The notes under the pieces were generated by a model. It searched no databases. It was not told the DNA's origin and saw only the letters and a list, made by a program, of their open reading frames with translations. From Formivibrio citricus (GTDB lineage: Bacteria > Pseudomonadota > Gammaproteobacteria > Burkholderiales > Chitinibacteraceae), in NCBI RefSeq assembly GCF_900115065.1, contig NZ_FOVE01000002.1:124001-188000 (forward strand): 64,000 nucleotides of DNA, given 5' to 3'. Positions within the stretch are counted from its first letter, which is position 1; each line of letters begins with the position of its first letter. Shown here one piece after another: positions 40,235-48,868 of the stretch. The translations under genes and the position numbers were made by a program.

Positions 40235-42676
40235 ATGAGTCTGCGCCATCGCATCGTGTTCCTCGTAGCCCTGACGTTCGTGGCGATTGCCGCCATCGGC
40301 GGCTACAGCGTTATCCAGTCCCGGAAAAACGCGTCCAACGTAAAAACCGTGACCGAGGGCGTTGTGCCCAGCGCGCTGGCTTCGGCCGATCTGGTGGCGT
40401 TGCTCAAGGAAGTGCAGCTCGCCACGATGACGCTGGCGAGTGCGCCGGACCAGACGCTGGCCGAGGAAGCCAGGGAAAAACTTGCGGCTCAGAAAACCCA
40501 GCTCAAGGACGGGCTCGACCTGCAATTCAAGCAGGCTACGGGGCAGGCCCAGCAGGGGTTGATCGAGCAGACCCGCGAGAGCCTCGACAACTACTTTGCG
40601 GCCATCGACGAGATGGCGCAGCTCAAGCTCGCAGGCCAGACCGATCTGGCGCAGGCGGTGCTGTTTGCCAGCGTGGCGCAGTACAAGCGCGAGATGGAGC
40701 AAGTGATCGATACGCTGCGCATTGAAAAGAACCGCAGCAAGGATGAAGCCATCACGGCCCTGAACGAGAATCTGGCCGGTGCCGTGTCGGCACTGTCGAT
40801 GGCGACCGTGCTGGCTATCGTGGCGCTGGGTGCGGCCGGGACGCTGCTCTACCGCCAGATTGTGCGGCCGGTCGGCACCATGCAGTCGTTGATGACCGAA
40901 ATCGCGACCAGCCAGGATTTCACGCGCCGTCTGCCGGTTGAGCGCATGGACGAGATCGGCCAATCGACCGTGGCCTTCAACGCGATGATCGAGAAAATCC
41001 AGGAAAGCTCGGAGCAACTGAAGCAGAAGACCACCGACATCCAGACCATGCTGCAGAACATTCCGCAGGGCATCCTGACGATTGCCGACGGCAACAAGGT
41101 GCACCCGGAATATTCGGCTTACCTCGAAACCATCTTCGAAACGCGCGACATCGCCGGGCGCGACATGATGGCGCTGGTGTTTGCCGATACCAACCTCGGC
41201 GCCGATGCGCTGGCGCAGGTCGAAGCCGCTGCCGGCGCCTGTATCGGCGAAGACTGCATGAACTTCGAGTTCAACCAGCATCTTCTCGCCGGCGAAGTCG
41301 AAAAGCGCATGCCCGATGGCCGCGTGAAGATCCTCGATCTGAACTGGTCGCCGATCACCAACGATGCCGACACGATCGTGCGCCTGATGCTGTGCGTGCG
41401 CGATGTGACCGAACTGCGCAAGCTGGCCGCCGAAGCCAACGAGAAGAAACAGGAGCTGGAAATCATCGGCGAGATTCTCGCGGTCAGCCAGGAGAAGTTC
41501 CACGACTTCATCGCCGGCGCGCTCAAGTTCATCGACGAAAACGAACTCATCCTGCACCAGTATCCGGAGCAGGACGCGCAAGCCATCGCGCAACTCTTCC
41601 GCAACATGCACACGATCAAGGGCAATGCCCGTACCTATGGCCTGCAGCACCTGACCAACCTCGTGCACGAGGCCGAACAGACCTACGACGAATTGCGCGG
41701 CGCTCATCCGGATATCGCCTGGGATCAGGGCCTGTTGCTGGAAGAGCTGGCCGGCGTGCGCGATGCCGTTGAGCGCTATGCACGGATCAACGAAGTCAGC
41801 CTGGGCCGCAAGGGGCCGGGCCGCCGCGGCAGCGTGGAACGCTACCTGATGGTGGACAAGGAACAGATCCAGCAAACGATCCACCGCCTGGAAACGGTCA
41901 ATACCGGCAACCTGCACGAACTCGTTGCCGCACGCGACGCGGTGCGCAAGACGCTGCGCTTGCTCGGCACGGAGCCGCTTGGCAAGGCGCTGGCCGGCAT
42001 CCTTGCCTCGCTCCCGTCCCTGGCGAAAGAGCTCGGCAAGAGACCGCCCATGATCCGGATCGAGGACCACGGCTACGTGCTGCGCAACCAGATATCCGGC
42101 GTGATCAAGAATGTGTTCATGCATCTGCTGCGCAATTCGCTCGATCATGGTCTGGAAAGCAAGGAAGAACGTCTGGCGCAGGGCAAGTCCAAGGCCGGTT
42201 TGATCGATCTGGAAATGAATGTGGCCGATGGCCAGTTGCAGATCAGGTTGAGCGACGACGGTCGCGGGCTGGCTTTGGCCCGTATCCGCAAGACTGCCAT
42301 CCAGAAAGGACTGATCCGCGCCGATGAACACCTCGGCGACGAGGACATCGCCCGCCTGATCTTCCGCCCCGGTTTCTCGACTGCCGAAAAGGTGAGCGAA
42401 ATCTCCGGCCGCGGCGTGGGCATGGACGCGGTGCAGGATTTCGTCAAACGCGAGCACGGCAAGATCGAGATCCGCTTCCTCGATAACGCTATCGGCGCTG
42501 ACTTCCGCCGCTTCGAGACCGTGGTGCTCCTGCCGGAAAGCAGCGCCTTGTATGTCGAGGGCCGCGAAACGCTTTATGTCTACGATTTGCGCGAGATGGC
42601 GAAGGAAGCCGAGGCAAGCGAAGCCGACGTGGCCGGGTCGCCGGTTGCCGGCAAGCCCCAACTGCGCGTGGTTTGA
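40235..42676 (+). CDS. Membrane CheA-like hybrid sensor kinase (HAMP-PAS-Hpt-HATPase)
   Basis: An 813-residue kinase. Membrane segments lie near residues 6-28 and 183-205 with a mostly helical periplasmic part between. A HAMP domain (206-258, with RQIVRPVGTMQ and DEIGQSTVAFNAM) and a PAS-like domain (268-395) follow. An Hpt-like module carries His459 in NMHTIKGNARTYGL. The CheA-type ATPase has HLLRNSLDHGLE (630-640), DDGRG (674-678) and SGRGVGMDAV (724-733). The CheW-like domain that normally ends CheA is absent. The start at 40235 has GGGGA seven bases upstream; an in-frame TTG at 40220 is less likely. First gene of a six-gene operon. It probably phosphorylates the CheY two genes downstream. 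Confidence 0.85.
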   Translation: MSLRHRIVFLVALTFVAIAAIGGYSVIQSRKNASNVKTVTEGVVPSALASADLVALLKEVQLATMTLASAPDQTLAEEAREKLAAQKTQLKDGLDLQFKQATGQAQQGLIEQTRESLDNYFAAIDEMAQLKLAGQTDLAQAVLFASVAQYKREMEQVIDTLRIEKNRSKDEAITALNENLAGAVSALSMATVLAIVALGAAGTLLYRQIVRPVGTMQSLMTEIATSQDFTRRLPVERMDEIGQSTVAFNAMIEKIQESSEQLKQKTTDIQTMLQNIPQGILTIADGNKVHPEYSAYLETIFETRDIAGRDMMALVFADTNLGADALAQVEAAAGACIGEDCMNFEFNQHLLAGEVEKRMPDGRVKILDLNWSPITNDADTIVRLMLCVRDVTELRKLAAEANEKKQELEIIGEILAVSQEKFHDFIAGALKFIDENELILHQYPEQDAQAIAQLFRNMHTIKGNARTYGLQHLTNLVHEAEQTYDELRGAHPDIAWDQGLLLEELAGVRDAVERYARINEVSLGRKGPGRRGSVERYLMVDKEQIQQTIHRLETVNTGNLHELVAARDAVRKTLRLLGTEPLGKALAGILASLPSLAKELGKRPPMIRIEDHGYVLRNQISGVIKNVFMHLLRNSLDHGLESKEERLAQGKSKAGLIDLEMNVADGQLQIRLSDDGRGLALARIRKTAIQKGLIRADEHLGDEDIARLIFRPGFSTAEKVSEISGRGVGMDAVQDFVKREHGKIEIRFLDNAIGADFRRFETVVLLPESSALYVEGRETLYVYDLREMAKEAEASEADVAGSPVAGKPQLRVV

Positions 42677-42697
42677 ATTCAGCAGGAAAGTGACACG

Positions 42698-43678
42698 ATG
42701 AACAGCAACAAAATGGTAGTCAGCAAGGTTCTGGTGCTCGACGGCGCCGGTCTGCCCCCCGATAGTCTGAAAGCCTTTTGCGAGGAATGCGGCTTGGTGG
42801 CGATCAAACCGCAACAGGGCGATGCCGACAGCGTCATGACGATCCTCAAATCCAACGTCGATCTTGGCGGCATCCTGCTGCACGAAAACTACGGCGGCAA
42901 GACGGGGCAGGGGCTGGAGTTGGCGCGAGCCATCCACGCCTCGCGGCCCGAGCTGCCGCTGTTCCTGCGCCGCGATGCCGTATCCAGCGTGGCCGGGCTG
43001 GCCGAGCAGGACGCAGCGATGTTCCGCTGCGCCTATACGCTGGCCGACCTGCAACTGCTCAAGGCCACGCTGGAAGCCTCGATTTTCAGCCGGGTGTATC
43101 CCAACGATCTGGTGCGCGGCATTACCGAAATTACGCGCGGTGCGCTGCAGCCCCTGTTCCGCGAATGCGATATCGACGTCGAAACGCCTTACCTCGTGAA
43201 GGACCGCATCATCTACGGCGAAGTGTTCACCATGATGGCCATCGACAGCCACTGGTGCCGCGGTTACATGATGCTGCAGGCGGCAGAGGAAGCCATGATG
43301 GCGTTGATAAGCCGCGAGGCGGGTATCGACGAGGGCGAGACGATGACCTTCCGCGAGCTCAACAACGTGCTGGGCGAGGCCACCAACCTCGCTTGGGGCG
43401 CATTCAAGAGCCGCTACGTTTCCCAGGATGTGAACCGGTGCCAATGCCAAACACAGGTGCCGATCATCATCAATCACCAGCGTCGCTATATCTCGTTCGG
43501 CTCGGAAGATCCGCAGCTTTGCATCAAATACACGCTGCGAGAACGGAACCGGCCCGATGTGGCACCGGTTCCGTTGTTCCAGCGCTTCGTTTTCAACCTG
43601 AACTGGTCGCCGGATGAATTCCGGGAAAACCCGACCGTCGAATCGCTGGTTGAATCCGGCGAGCTCGAACTGTTCTGA
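42698..43678 (+). CDS. Pseudo-receiver fused to CheX-like phosphatase domain
   Basis: A 326-residue protein. Residues 8-125 resemble a receiver (KVLVLDGAGLPPDSLKAF, GILLHENYGGKTGQGLELARAI) but the phospho-acceptor position is His62 or Glu63 and only one acidic residue is kept at the metal site, so it should not be phosphorylated. Residues 130-285 look like the CheC/CheX fold; the catalytic pattern E-x2-N is Glu220 and Asn223 in TFRELNNVLGEATNLAWG. The C-terminus is VESGELELF, nearly the same as that of the second CheX-like protein in this operon. Likely role: dephosphorylation of the neighbouring CheY. The ATG follows AGGAAAGTGACACG. Confidence 0.7.
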   Translation: MNSNKMVVSKVLVLDGAGLPPDSLKAFCEECGLVAIKPQQGDADSVMTILKSNVDLGGILLHENYGGKTGQGLELARAIHASRPELPLFLRRDAVSSVAGLAEQDAAMFRCAYTLADLQLLKATLEASIFSRVYPNDLVRGITEITRGALQPLFRECDIDVETPYLVKDRIIYGEVFTMMAIDSHWCRGYMMLQAAEEAMMALISREAGIDEGETMTFRELNNVLGEATNLAWGAFKSRYVSQDVNRCQCQTQVPIIINHQRRYISFGSEDPQLCIKYTLRERNRPDVAPVPLFQRFVFNLNWSPDEFRENPTVESLVESGELELF

Positions 43679-43712
43679 TTTTTTGCCGTTTCAAAAATAA
43701 AGGAGTTTTCTC

Positions 43713-44078
43713 ATGGCACAAGTCCTCGTAGTCGACGATTCCAGCACCGTGCGCAACGAAGTTTGCGATTTTCTCAAAGCCAACGGCCTGACCGTGGTTC
43801 CTGCCGTCGATGGCAAGGACGGGCTCGACAAGCTCAAGGCCAATTCGTCGATCAAGCTCGTGGTCAGCGATGTGAACATGCCCAATATGGACGGCCTCAC
43901 CATGGCCGAGAAGATTCGCGGCGAGCTGAAGAATTCGTCGGTCAATATCATCATGCTGACCACGGAAAACAGCCCGGCCATGAAAGAACGCGGCAAGGCC
44001 GCCGGTATCAAGGGCTGGATCGTGAAGCCTTTCAATGGCGCTGCGGTTATCGGCTCGCTGAAGAAATTGATTGCCTGA
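43713..44078 (+). CDS. CheY-like single-domain response regulator
   Basis: A 121-residue receiver with all key residues: Asp8 and Asp9 (VVDDSS), phospho-acceptor Asp53 (VVSDVNMPNMDG), Thr83 or Thr84 (MLTTE) and Lys105 (VKPF). No output domain. It is the only intact receiver in the operon and the likely phosphate sink for the upstream kinase. AAAGGAG lies before the ATG. Confidence 0.93.
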   Translation: MAQVLVVDDSSTVRNEVCDFLKANGLTVVPAVDGKDGLDKLKANSSIKLVVSDVNMPNMDGLTMAEKIRGELKNSSVNIIMLTTENSPAMKERGKAAGIKGWIVKPFNGAAVIGSLKKLIA

Positions 44079-44097
44079 TTTTGGCTGAAGGAAAGTG

Positions 44098-44883
44098 ATG
44101 GACTGGTCGGTAAGCAGTTTTGTATGGCTCGGCGCGGGAATCGGGCTGGGCATGATTCCCCTGGCGTGGAAGCTCGCTGCACAGCGCCGGGATTTTCAGC
44201 ATAAGCTTGATGAGGCGCGCAGGCTGGCCGATGCCTTGTCCGGTCACATTCCCGCCGAAGAGGCCGAGGCGCGCCTGGCGGACGTTCGTGCCGAAGCCCA
44301 GGCGCTGCGCGATGAGTTGCTCGGGCAAGCGGCCGGGCATGCCGGGGCGTTGGCCGCGGCGCTGGAGCAGGCCGCCAGCGAAGGCGAAGATCGCCTGCAG
44401 CAGGCCCGCCACGAACACGCTCAGGAGTTGGCCCGTCTGCGCACCACGCTGGAAGCGGAACACGCCTCGCTGCAGCAGGACATCGAATCGCTGCTGGGCA
44501 TGGTCAGGACCGTCGAGCGCTGGCACGACGAAATGCAGTCCATCCTTACCAACAACCGCGAGTTGAAGCAGCAGAACGACGAGTTCTCGCGCATCATCAA
44601 GAACGTGGTGATGCTGGCGCTCAATGCTTCGATCGAAGCGGCACGGGCCGGCGAGCACGGGCGCGGTTTCGCGGTTGTGGCCGACGGGGTGCGGGAGCTG
44701 GCGCTGTCGTCGTCCAATTGGGCGCAGAAGTACAAGCAGAACCTCGACAAGAACGATCTGGTCACGACGACAACCTTCCAGGACATGCAGGCCAGCGGCA
44801 ACATGATCCGCACGGCGGTGTTTGGGCTGAAGGCTGCCAACGACAAAATAGGTACAACGATCATCGGTGCAGGTGGCCTATGA
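44098..44883 (+). CDS. Short membrane-anchored MCP-like signalling protein without sensor domain
   Basis: A 261-residue protein. One membrane segment (residues 6-26) is followed by a long predicted coiled coil (31-165) and the chemoreceptor hairpin tip (167-202) with [38 protein letters not shown] normal MCP cytoplasmic bundle is far longer and a periplasmic sensor is missing, so it may be a scaffold or input platform. No methylation-site regions or pentapeptide tether are evident. A GTG three bases upstream is an alternative start. Its stop overlaps the next start (ATGA). Confidence 0.82.
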   Translation: MDWSVSSFVWLGAGIGLGMIPLAWKLAAQRRDFQHKLDEARRLADALSGHIPAEEAEARLADVRAEAQALRDELLGQAAGHAGALAAALEQAASEGEDRLQQARHEHAQELARLRTTLEAEHASLQQDIESLLGMVRTVERWHDEMQSILTNNRELKQQNDEFSRIIKNVVMLALNASIEAARAGEHGRGFAVVADGVRELALSSSNWAQKYKQNLDKNDLVTTTTFQDMQASGNMIRTAVFGLKAANDKIGTTIIGAGGL

Positions 44884-45449
44884 TCGGTGCCAATGCTGGC
44901 GTGGCGCTCGAAAAACTGTTCGAGCGCGCCATACTGGACAACGCTGCCACCGGGGCGGAGCAGCGCTGCGCGGTGGCGCGCAACCATGGCGTTGCAGTCC
45001 AGGACAAGGCGGCGAACCGGCCGCTGGTTGTCCTCAACATTTCTTCCTACCTGTTCCGCATCGTGGCCCTGTTCGAATTCGGCACGGATGCGCGAGCCAT
45101 CGAGCAACTGGCGCGGGCTACACGCAGCCCGGCCAAGCTGGAAGGGCAGGCCTTGCGCGATGCCTGTGCGGAATTTGCCAACATGCTCTGCGGCGCGGTC
45201 AACCGCAGCCTGTGCAAACAGTTCCGGCATGTCGGCATGTCGACGCCGTTTGTTCTGGAAAATACCTGCGCGCAATACCTCGCCATGCTGGAGCCATCGC
45301 TGACGCAATCGTTCACCGTGAGTGTCGATGGTGCCGAATGGTTCGGGCTGACGGTATGCACCTGTACTGCTGACGGCATCGCGCTGGATTTTTCGGCGGA
45401 CGAGGTTGTTCAGGAAGAGGCCATGAGCGGCGAGTTGGAGTTTTTCTGA
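44880..45449 (+). CDS. CheX-like CheY-phosphatase
   Basis: A 189-residue CheC/CheX-type protein. The signature D-x3-E-x2-N is Asp94, Glu98 and Asn101 in [19 protein letters not shown]. It has one such helix, as in CheX. The C-terminus is AMSGELEFF, shared with the pseudo-receiver CheX protein upstream. It should hydrolyse the phosphate of the CheY gene product. It overlaps the MCP-like gene by four bases and the next gene by one. Confidence 0.75.
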   Translation: MIGANAGVALEKLFERAILDNAATGAEQRCAVARNHGVAVQDKAANRPLVVLNISSYLFRIVALFEFGTDARAIEQLARATRSPAKLEGQALRDACAEFANMLCGAVNRSLCKQFRHVGMSTPFVLENTCAQYLAMLEPSLTQSFTVSVDGAEWFGLTVCTCTADGIALDFSADEVVQEEAMSGELEFF

Positions 45450-46009
45450 TGACTGAATTGGCTAAGGGCGAGGCGGACTGGGAAAAGGCCGTTTATTCGA
45501 AGACCGGCAAGGCGCTCGAAGAGCTTGCCGAACGGCGCTACGGGCTGAGGGCCAAGGCCCGGCAATTGCTGGTGCTGCTGGACGGCAACCGTCCGCTGGG
45601 GGCGTTGTCCGGCATGATGCCCTCGCAGGAATTGCGGGGGTTGCTGCACGATCTTCGCGAAGGCGGCTTCATCGAGCGCCAAATCGCTGGCGGGCCACCA
45701 AAGGCCATCCAGCCCATTCAGGTTTTTCCGGCGGAGCATTCAAATCTCATTGCAGAGCAAGCGCCCGAACCGCCGCTTGATCCCGTGCGGCTTACCCGCA
45801 CCAAAGCCTACCTCATCGAAACCAGCCAGCAGCATCTCGGATTGATGGCTGCAAAATTGCAGCAGGAAATCGCACAGACGGACGATGCGACGCAACTTCG
45901 TTCTGCGCTCGCTCACTGGAATATGGCGATCCGCGAATCGCTGGCTGGCTCGGATGTTGCCAGTGCTTGCCTGAGCCATGCTCATGAACTGATAGGCTGG
46001 AAACAGTAA
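45449..46009 (+). CDS. Unknown protein, last gene of the chemosensory-like operon
   Basis: A 186-residue soluble protein. Residues about 30-75 have the pattern of a winged helix (KARQLLVLLDGNRPLGALSGMMPSQELRGLLHDLREGGFIE). The region after residue 115 is helical. No recognised family or catalytic motif. Its ATG overlaps the stop of the CheX gene (TGATG), so it is translationally coupled and is very probably part of the same system. Confidence 0.7.
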   Translation: MTELAKGEADWEKAVYSKTGKALEELAERRYGLRAKARQLLVLLDGNRPLGALSGMMPSQELRGLLHDLREGGFIERQIAGGPPKAIQPIQVFPAEHSNLIAEQAPEPPLDPVRLTRTKAYLIETSQQHLGLMAAKLQQEIAQTDDATQLRSALAHWNMAIRESLAGSDVASACLSHAHELIGWKQ

Positions 46010-46121
46010 ATTCCAGCCCGCCCATCTCTGATTCCGGGTAGTCGGTCATGCGGGCACTGCCATGCTCGGCTCACCCGTGTCTCCATTCGTTTTGCCGTGC
46101 ATCCCGGCCATTGGCACACTC

Positions 46122-46142
46122 CCGCCATCTTGGAGATGGCGG
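46122..46142. other. Strong hairpin after the chemosensory-like operon
   Basis: A 9 bp perfect stem CCGCCATCT / AGATGGCGG with a 3-base loop, 113 bp after the last stop codon. It has no T run, so it is a transcript-end or RNA-stability hairpin at best. Confidence 0.45.
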
Positions 46143-46149
46143 CTCGGTC

Positions 46150-46242
46150 GGCCCTGGAGCAATAGCCGGCATGTACATGGAAGTACGTGAGGCTTCCGAG
46201 CCTCGCCCGCCCGCCAGATGCGAAGACGCAACGGTCTGATGA
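46150..46242 (-). repeat. Intergenic repeat, diverged left part (copy D), reverse orientation
   Basis: Read on the minus strand, 93 bp match the left two thirds of the repeat: CATCAGACCGTTGCGTCTTC, GCATCTGGCGGGCGGGC, GGCTCGGAAGCCTC, CATGTACATGCCGGC. The right end is unrecognisable. It ends about 15 bp before the putative sia promoter -10. Confidence 0.65.
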
Positions 46243-46262
46243 AATGGGCTCTAAGTTATAAT
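46234..46262 (+). promoter_or_regulatory. Putative siaA promoter
   Basis: A perfect -10 TATAAT (46257-46262) lies 36 bases before the siaA ATG. The -35 region at 17 bp spacing (GTCTGA) is weak and falls in the end of repeat copy D. Confidence 0.45.
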
Positions 46263-46297
46263 TGCAACTTGATATATTGAGCCTCGCAGGAAAAAGG

Positions 46298-48292
46298 ATG
46301 GCACTCTGGCGTTTCGGGTTGAGGGCTAAAGCGATATCGGCGCTGTTGCTTGCTTGCCTGCTGGCGATGTTGCCGGCAGGTTTGATTGGCTGGCAGTTAT
46401 TCGAGCGGGTACGCAATCATTTCGGCGAAGCCTACGCGGTCAATTTCACGCTGCTCAAGCGTCAAAGCATCCTGGCGCCGATCTCCCGCGAATTGGCGCT
46501 TTCCCGGCGGCTTGCCGATTCGGTGGTTGCCATTCAATGGTTGCAGGATGAGAACAATCCTGAAAAAAGGGCGCTGTTCTTCAAGGAGGCCGAGAGATAC
46601 CGCAAGGATTTTCGCGACCATGCCTATTCCATCGCCAGCGTGGGTAGCCGGAGCTATTACGCCAACGATAACAGCAAACCCTACAGTGAACAGCCCCGGT
46701 ACAACCTGAGTCGGGACAATAGTGGCGATTCCTGGTTTTTCAGTTCACTGGCGCGCAACGAAGATTACAACATCAACGTTGATTATGACCGCGTCTTGCA
46801 GGTGACGCGTGTCTGGTTCAATGTCCTTGTGCGCGATGGCGAACGCAAGCTTGGCGTCGCTGGGGCCGGCATCGACCTGAGCAGTTTTCTCAAGGATTTC
46901 ATCGCCAGCAGCGAACCGGGCGTCGCTTCGATCGTCATCAATCAGGCCGGAGCCATCCAGGCGCATGGCGACGAACGCTTGATTGCCTACAACACCGCGG
47001 CCAGCGATGCCGGCGCGAGCCAGACCCTGGCAGGGCTCCTGCCGGAAGGCGAACAGCGCGGCGCATTGGCAGAAGCGATGGGAAAGGCGTTTTCCCAGCC
47101 AGGGAAAGTATTCACATTGCATGTCTCGCTGGATGGCCGGGAGCAATTGCTCGCCTTGTCCTACATACCGGAGTTGAAGTGGCATGTCGTCACTGCAGTG
47201 GATTTGCAGACGGCGCAGGTGCTGGACAAGACCTGGACCAATGCCGCTGTCGCAGTGTTCGCCGCATTGCTGACTTTTTTGCTGGTTGCTTTCGCCTGGG
47301 CAGTGGAGAGGCTGGTGCTGCATCCCCTGAACAAGCTGAAGCTTTCGGCTGCTGCCATGGCGCAGGGCGATTTCAATGTGTCCCTGCCGCCCCCCTCGCA
47401 GGATGAGCTGGGTGATTTGAGCCGGGCTTTCGGTGTCATGGCTGACCAGGTTCGCCGTAATACCGAAGAGCTTGAAAACAAGGTCCTGGCCCGCACGCAG
47501 GCGCTTGAAGCTGCAAACATGGAAATGCGGCGCGCTCAGCAGAAAATCGGGGATTCTCTCGACTATGCCAGCCTTATCCAGCGCGCTACGCTACCCGATC
47601 AACAACTGAAACAATCATTGGGACGGCATCACTTCGTCCTCTGGCGTCCGCGCGATGTGGTGGGCGGCGATTTTTACGTTTTCAGGGCGGAAGGCGAGCG
47701 CTGTCTGATCGGCGTGGTAGATTGTGCCGGGCATGGCGTTCCGGGCGCGTTGATGACCATGCTGGCGCGATCGGCGCTGGATAATGCAACGAATCGAGTC
47801 GGGATTGAATCGCCTGCGGCGATCCTTGAACAGACAGACGAGTCGATCCGTAGCATGATCGGCCAGTGCGACTTTCCGCGGGCGATTGCGACCAACATGG
47901 ATACCGGGCTGGTCTATGTCGATCGGTCAAGGAACATCCTGCGTTTCGCCGGTGCCAAAATTGGTTTGTACTGGAGTGATGGCCGCGAAGTCGAAGAGAT
48001 TAAAGGCGTGCGCCGGGCGATCGGAGACCGTCGGCGGGGATGCTATGCCGACACGGAAATCGCCGTGCGGCCCGATGCGACATACTATCTGGTCACCGAT
48101 GGCTTCCTCGATCAGGCTGGCGGCGAACTGGGCTATGGCTTTGGCAATACCCGCTTTACCCAGCTGCTTCTGCAGCATGCGCGCTTGCCGATGGAGGCGC
48201 AGGCCGCGGCGCTGGACCGGGCGCTGGACGATTACCGTGGGGAGTGTCCCCAGCGGGACGACATCACGATATTATCTTTCCGATTCGACTGA
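46298..48292 (+). CDS. siaA: SiaA-type membrane PP2C (SpoIIE) protein phosphatase
   Basis: A 664-residue membrane phosphatase. Membrane segments lie near residues 11-32 and 315-337 with a Cache-like periplasmic sensor between. A HAMP domain (338-390) and a coiled segment lead to the PP2C domain (about 440-664) with metal motifs VVGGDFY (Asp458), VVDCAGHGVPGALMT (Asp475), YLVTDGFLDQ (Asp601) and QRDDITIL (Asp654/655). In Pseudomonas aeruginosa SiaA dephosphorylates SiaC. The start at 46298 has GCAGGA upstream; an in-frame TTG at 46262 is less likely. First gene of siaABCD. Confidence 0.88.
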   Translation: MALWRFGLRAKAISALLLACLLAMLPAGLIGWQLFERVRNHFGEAYAVNFTLLKRQSILAPISRELALSRRLADSVVAIQWLQDENNPEKRALFFKEAERYRKDFRDHAYSIASVGSRSYYANDNSKPYSEQPRYNLSRDNSGDSWFFSSLARNEDYNINVDYDRVLQVTRVWFNVLVRDGERKLGVAGAGIDLSSFLKDFIASSEPGVASIVINQAGAIQAHGDERLIAYNTAASDAGASQTLAGLLPEGEQRGALAEAMGKAFSQPGKVFTLHVSLDGREQLLALSYIPELKWHVVTAVDLQTAQVLDKTWTNAAVAVFAALLTFLLVAFAWAVERLVLHPLNKLKLSAAAMAQGDFNVSLPPPSQDELGDLSRAFGVMADQVRRNTEELENKVLARTQALEAANMEMRRAQQKIGDSLDYASLIQRATLPDQQLKQSLGRHHFVLWRPRDVVGGDFYVFRAEGERCLIGVVDCAGHGVPGALMTMLARSALDNATNRVGIESPAAILEQTDESIRSMIGQCDFPRAIATNMDTGLVYVDRSRNILRFAGAKIGLYWSDGREVEEIKGVRRAIGDRRRGCYADTEIAVRPDATYYLVTDGFLDQAGGELGYGFGNTRFTQLLLQHARLPMEAQAAALDRALDDYRGECPQRDDITILSFRFD

Positions 48293-48304
48293 ACGGGGGC
48301 TGCG

Positions 48305-48847
48305 ATGGAATCAATCGATATTTTTGCGCTGCGCGAGCATTTCAACAGCAGGCAAATCCTGCTCTGCTTCAACGGCCCCATTTCCCGCAGCCTGATCGAG
48401 GAAATCGGCAACGCCCTGAAGAATTATCTGCAGGCGGACAATGCCCAACCCTCGGCTGCCATGGACGTGTTCGGTGTTTATGTCGAGATGACCCAAAACA
48501 TCCGCCACTATGCGCTCGCGCGGGGCTACGACGAAAAAGACAGTTCGGCCACCGTTATCGTTGCACGCGATGCCGAAGGCCGTTATCTGGTCGAAGCTTG
48601 TAACCAGGTGGAAAAGAGCGATGGCGAGGCGCTGCTCGCCAGAATCGAAGAACTCGCAACAATGGACAAGACCGGGCTCAAGGCCGCCTACAAAACCCAA
48701 TTGCGGCTGCCTCGCACCGAAGAAGCCGCCAGCGGGGCGGGACTGGGCCTGATCGATATGGCAAGAAAATCGGTGGAGCCGCTCCGCGGGAGCTTGGCGC
48801 CAGTCAGCACCACGCGCTCGTTTTTCAGCCTGCGCGCGGTTATCTGA
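48305..48847 (+). CDS. siaB: SiaB-family protein kinase
   Basis: A 180-residue protein matching the SiaB type, a GHKL-like kinase that phosphorylates SiaC. The ATP-binding N-box equivalent is YVEMTQNIRHYALARGY; the glycine-rich part is SGAGLGLIDMARKS. Twelve bases after siaA. Assignment rests on both its sequence pattern and its place in the siaABCD order. Confidence 0.85.
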   Translation: MESIDIFALREHFNSRQILLCFNGPISRSLIEEIGNALKNYLQADNAQPSAAMDVFGVYVEMTQNIRHYALARGYDEKDSSATVIVARDAEGRYLVEACNQVEKSDGEALLARIEELATMDKTGLKAAYKTQLRLPRTEEAASGAGLGLIDMARKSVEPLRGSLAPVSTTRSFFSLRAVI

Positions 48848-48868
48848 AATCCCTCTCTGGATGTAACG

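Noticed and set aside
40100-43477. A 1125-codon open frame antisense to the CheA-like kinase and CheX genes
   Set aside because: Same reason: a shadow of strong codon bias. The plus-strand frames carry kinase and CheX motifs with ribosome binding sites and operon spacing.
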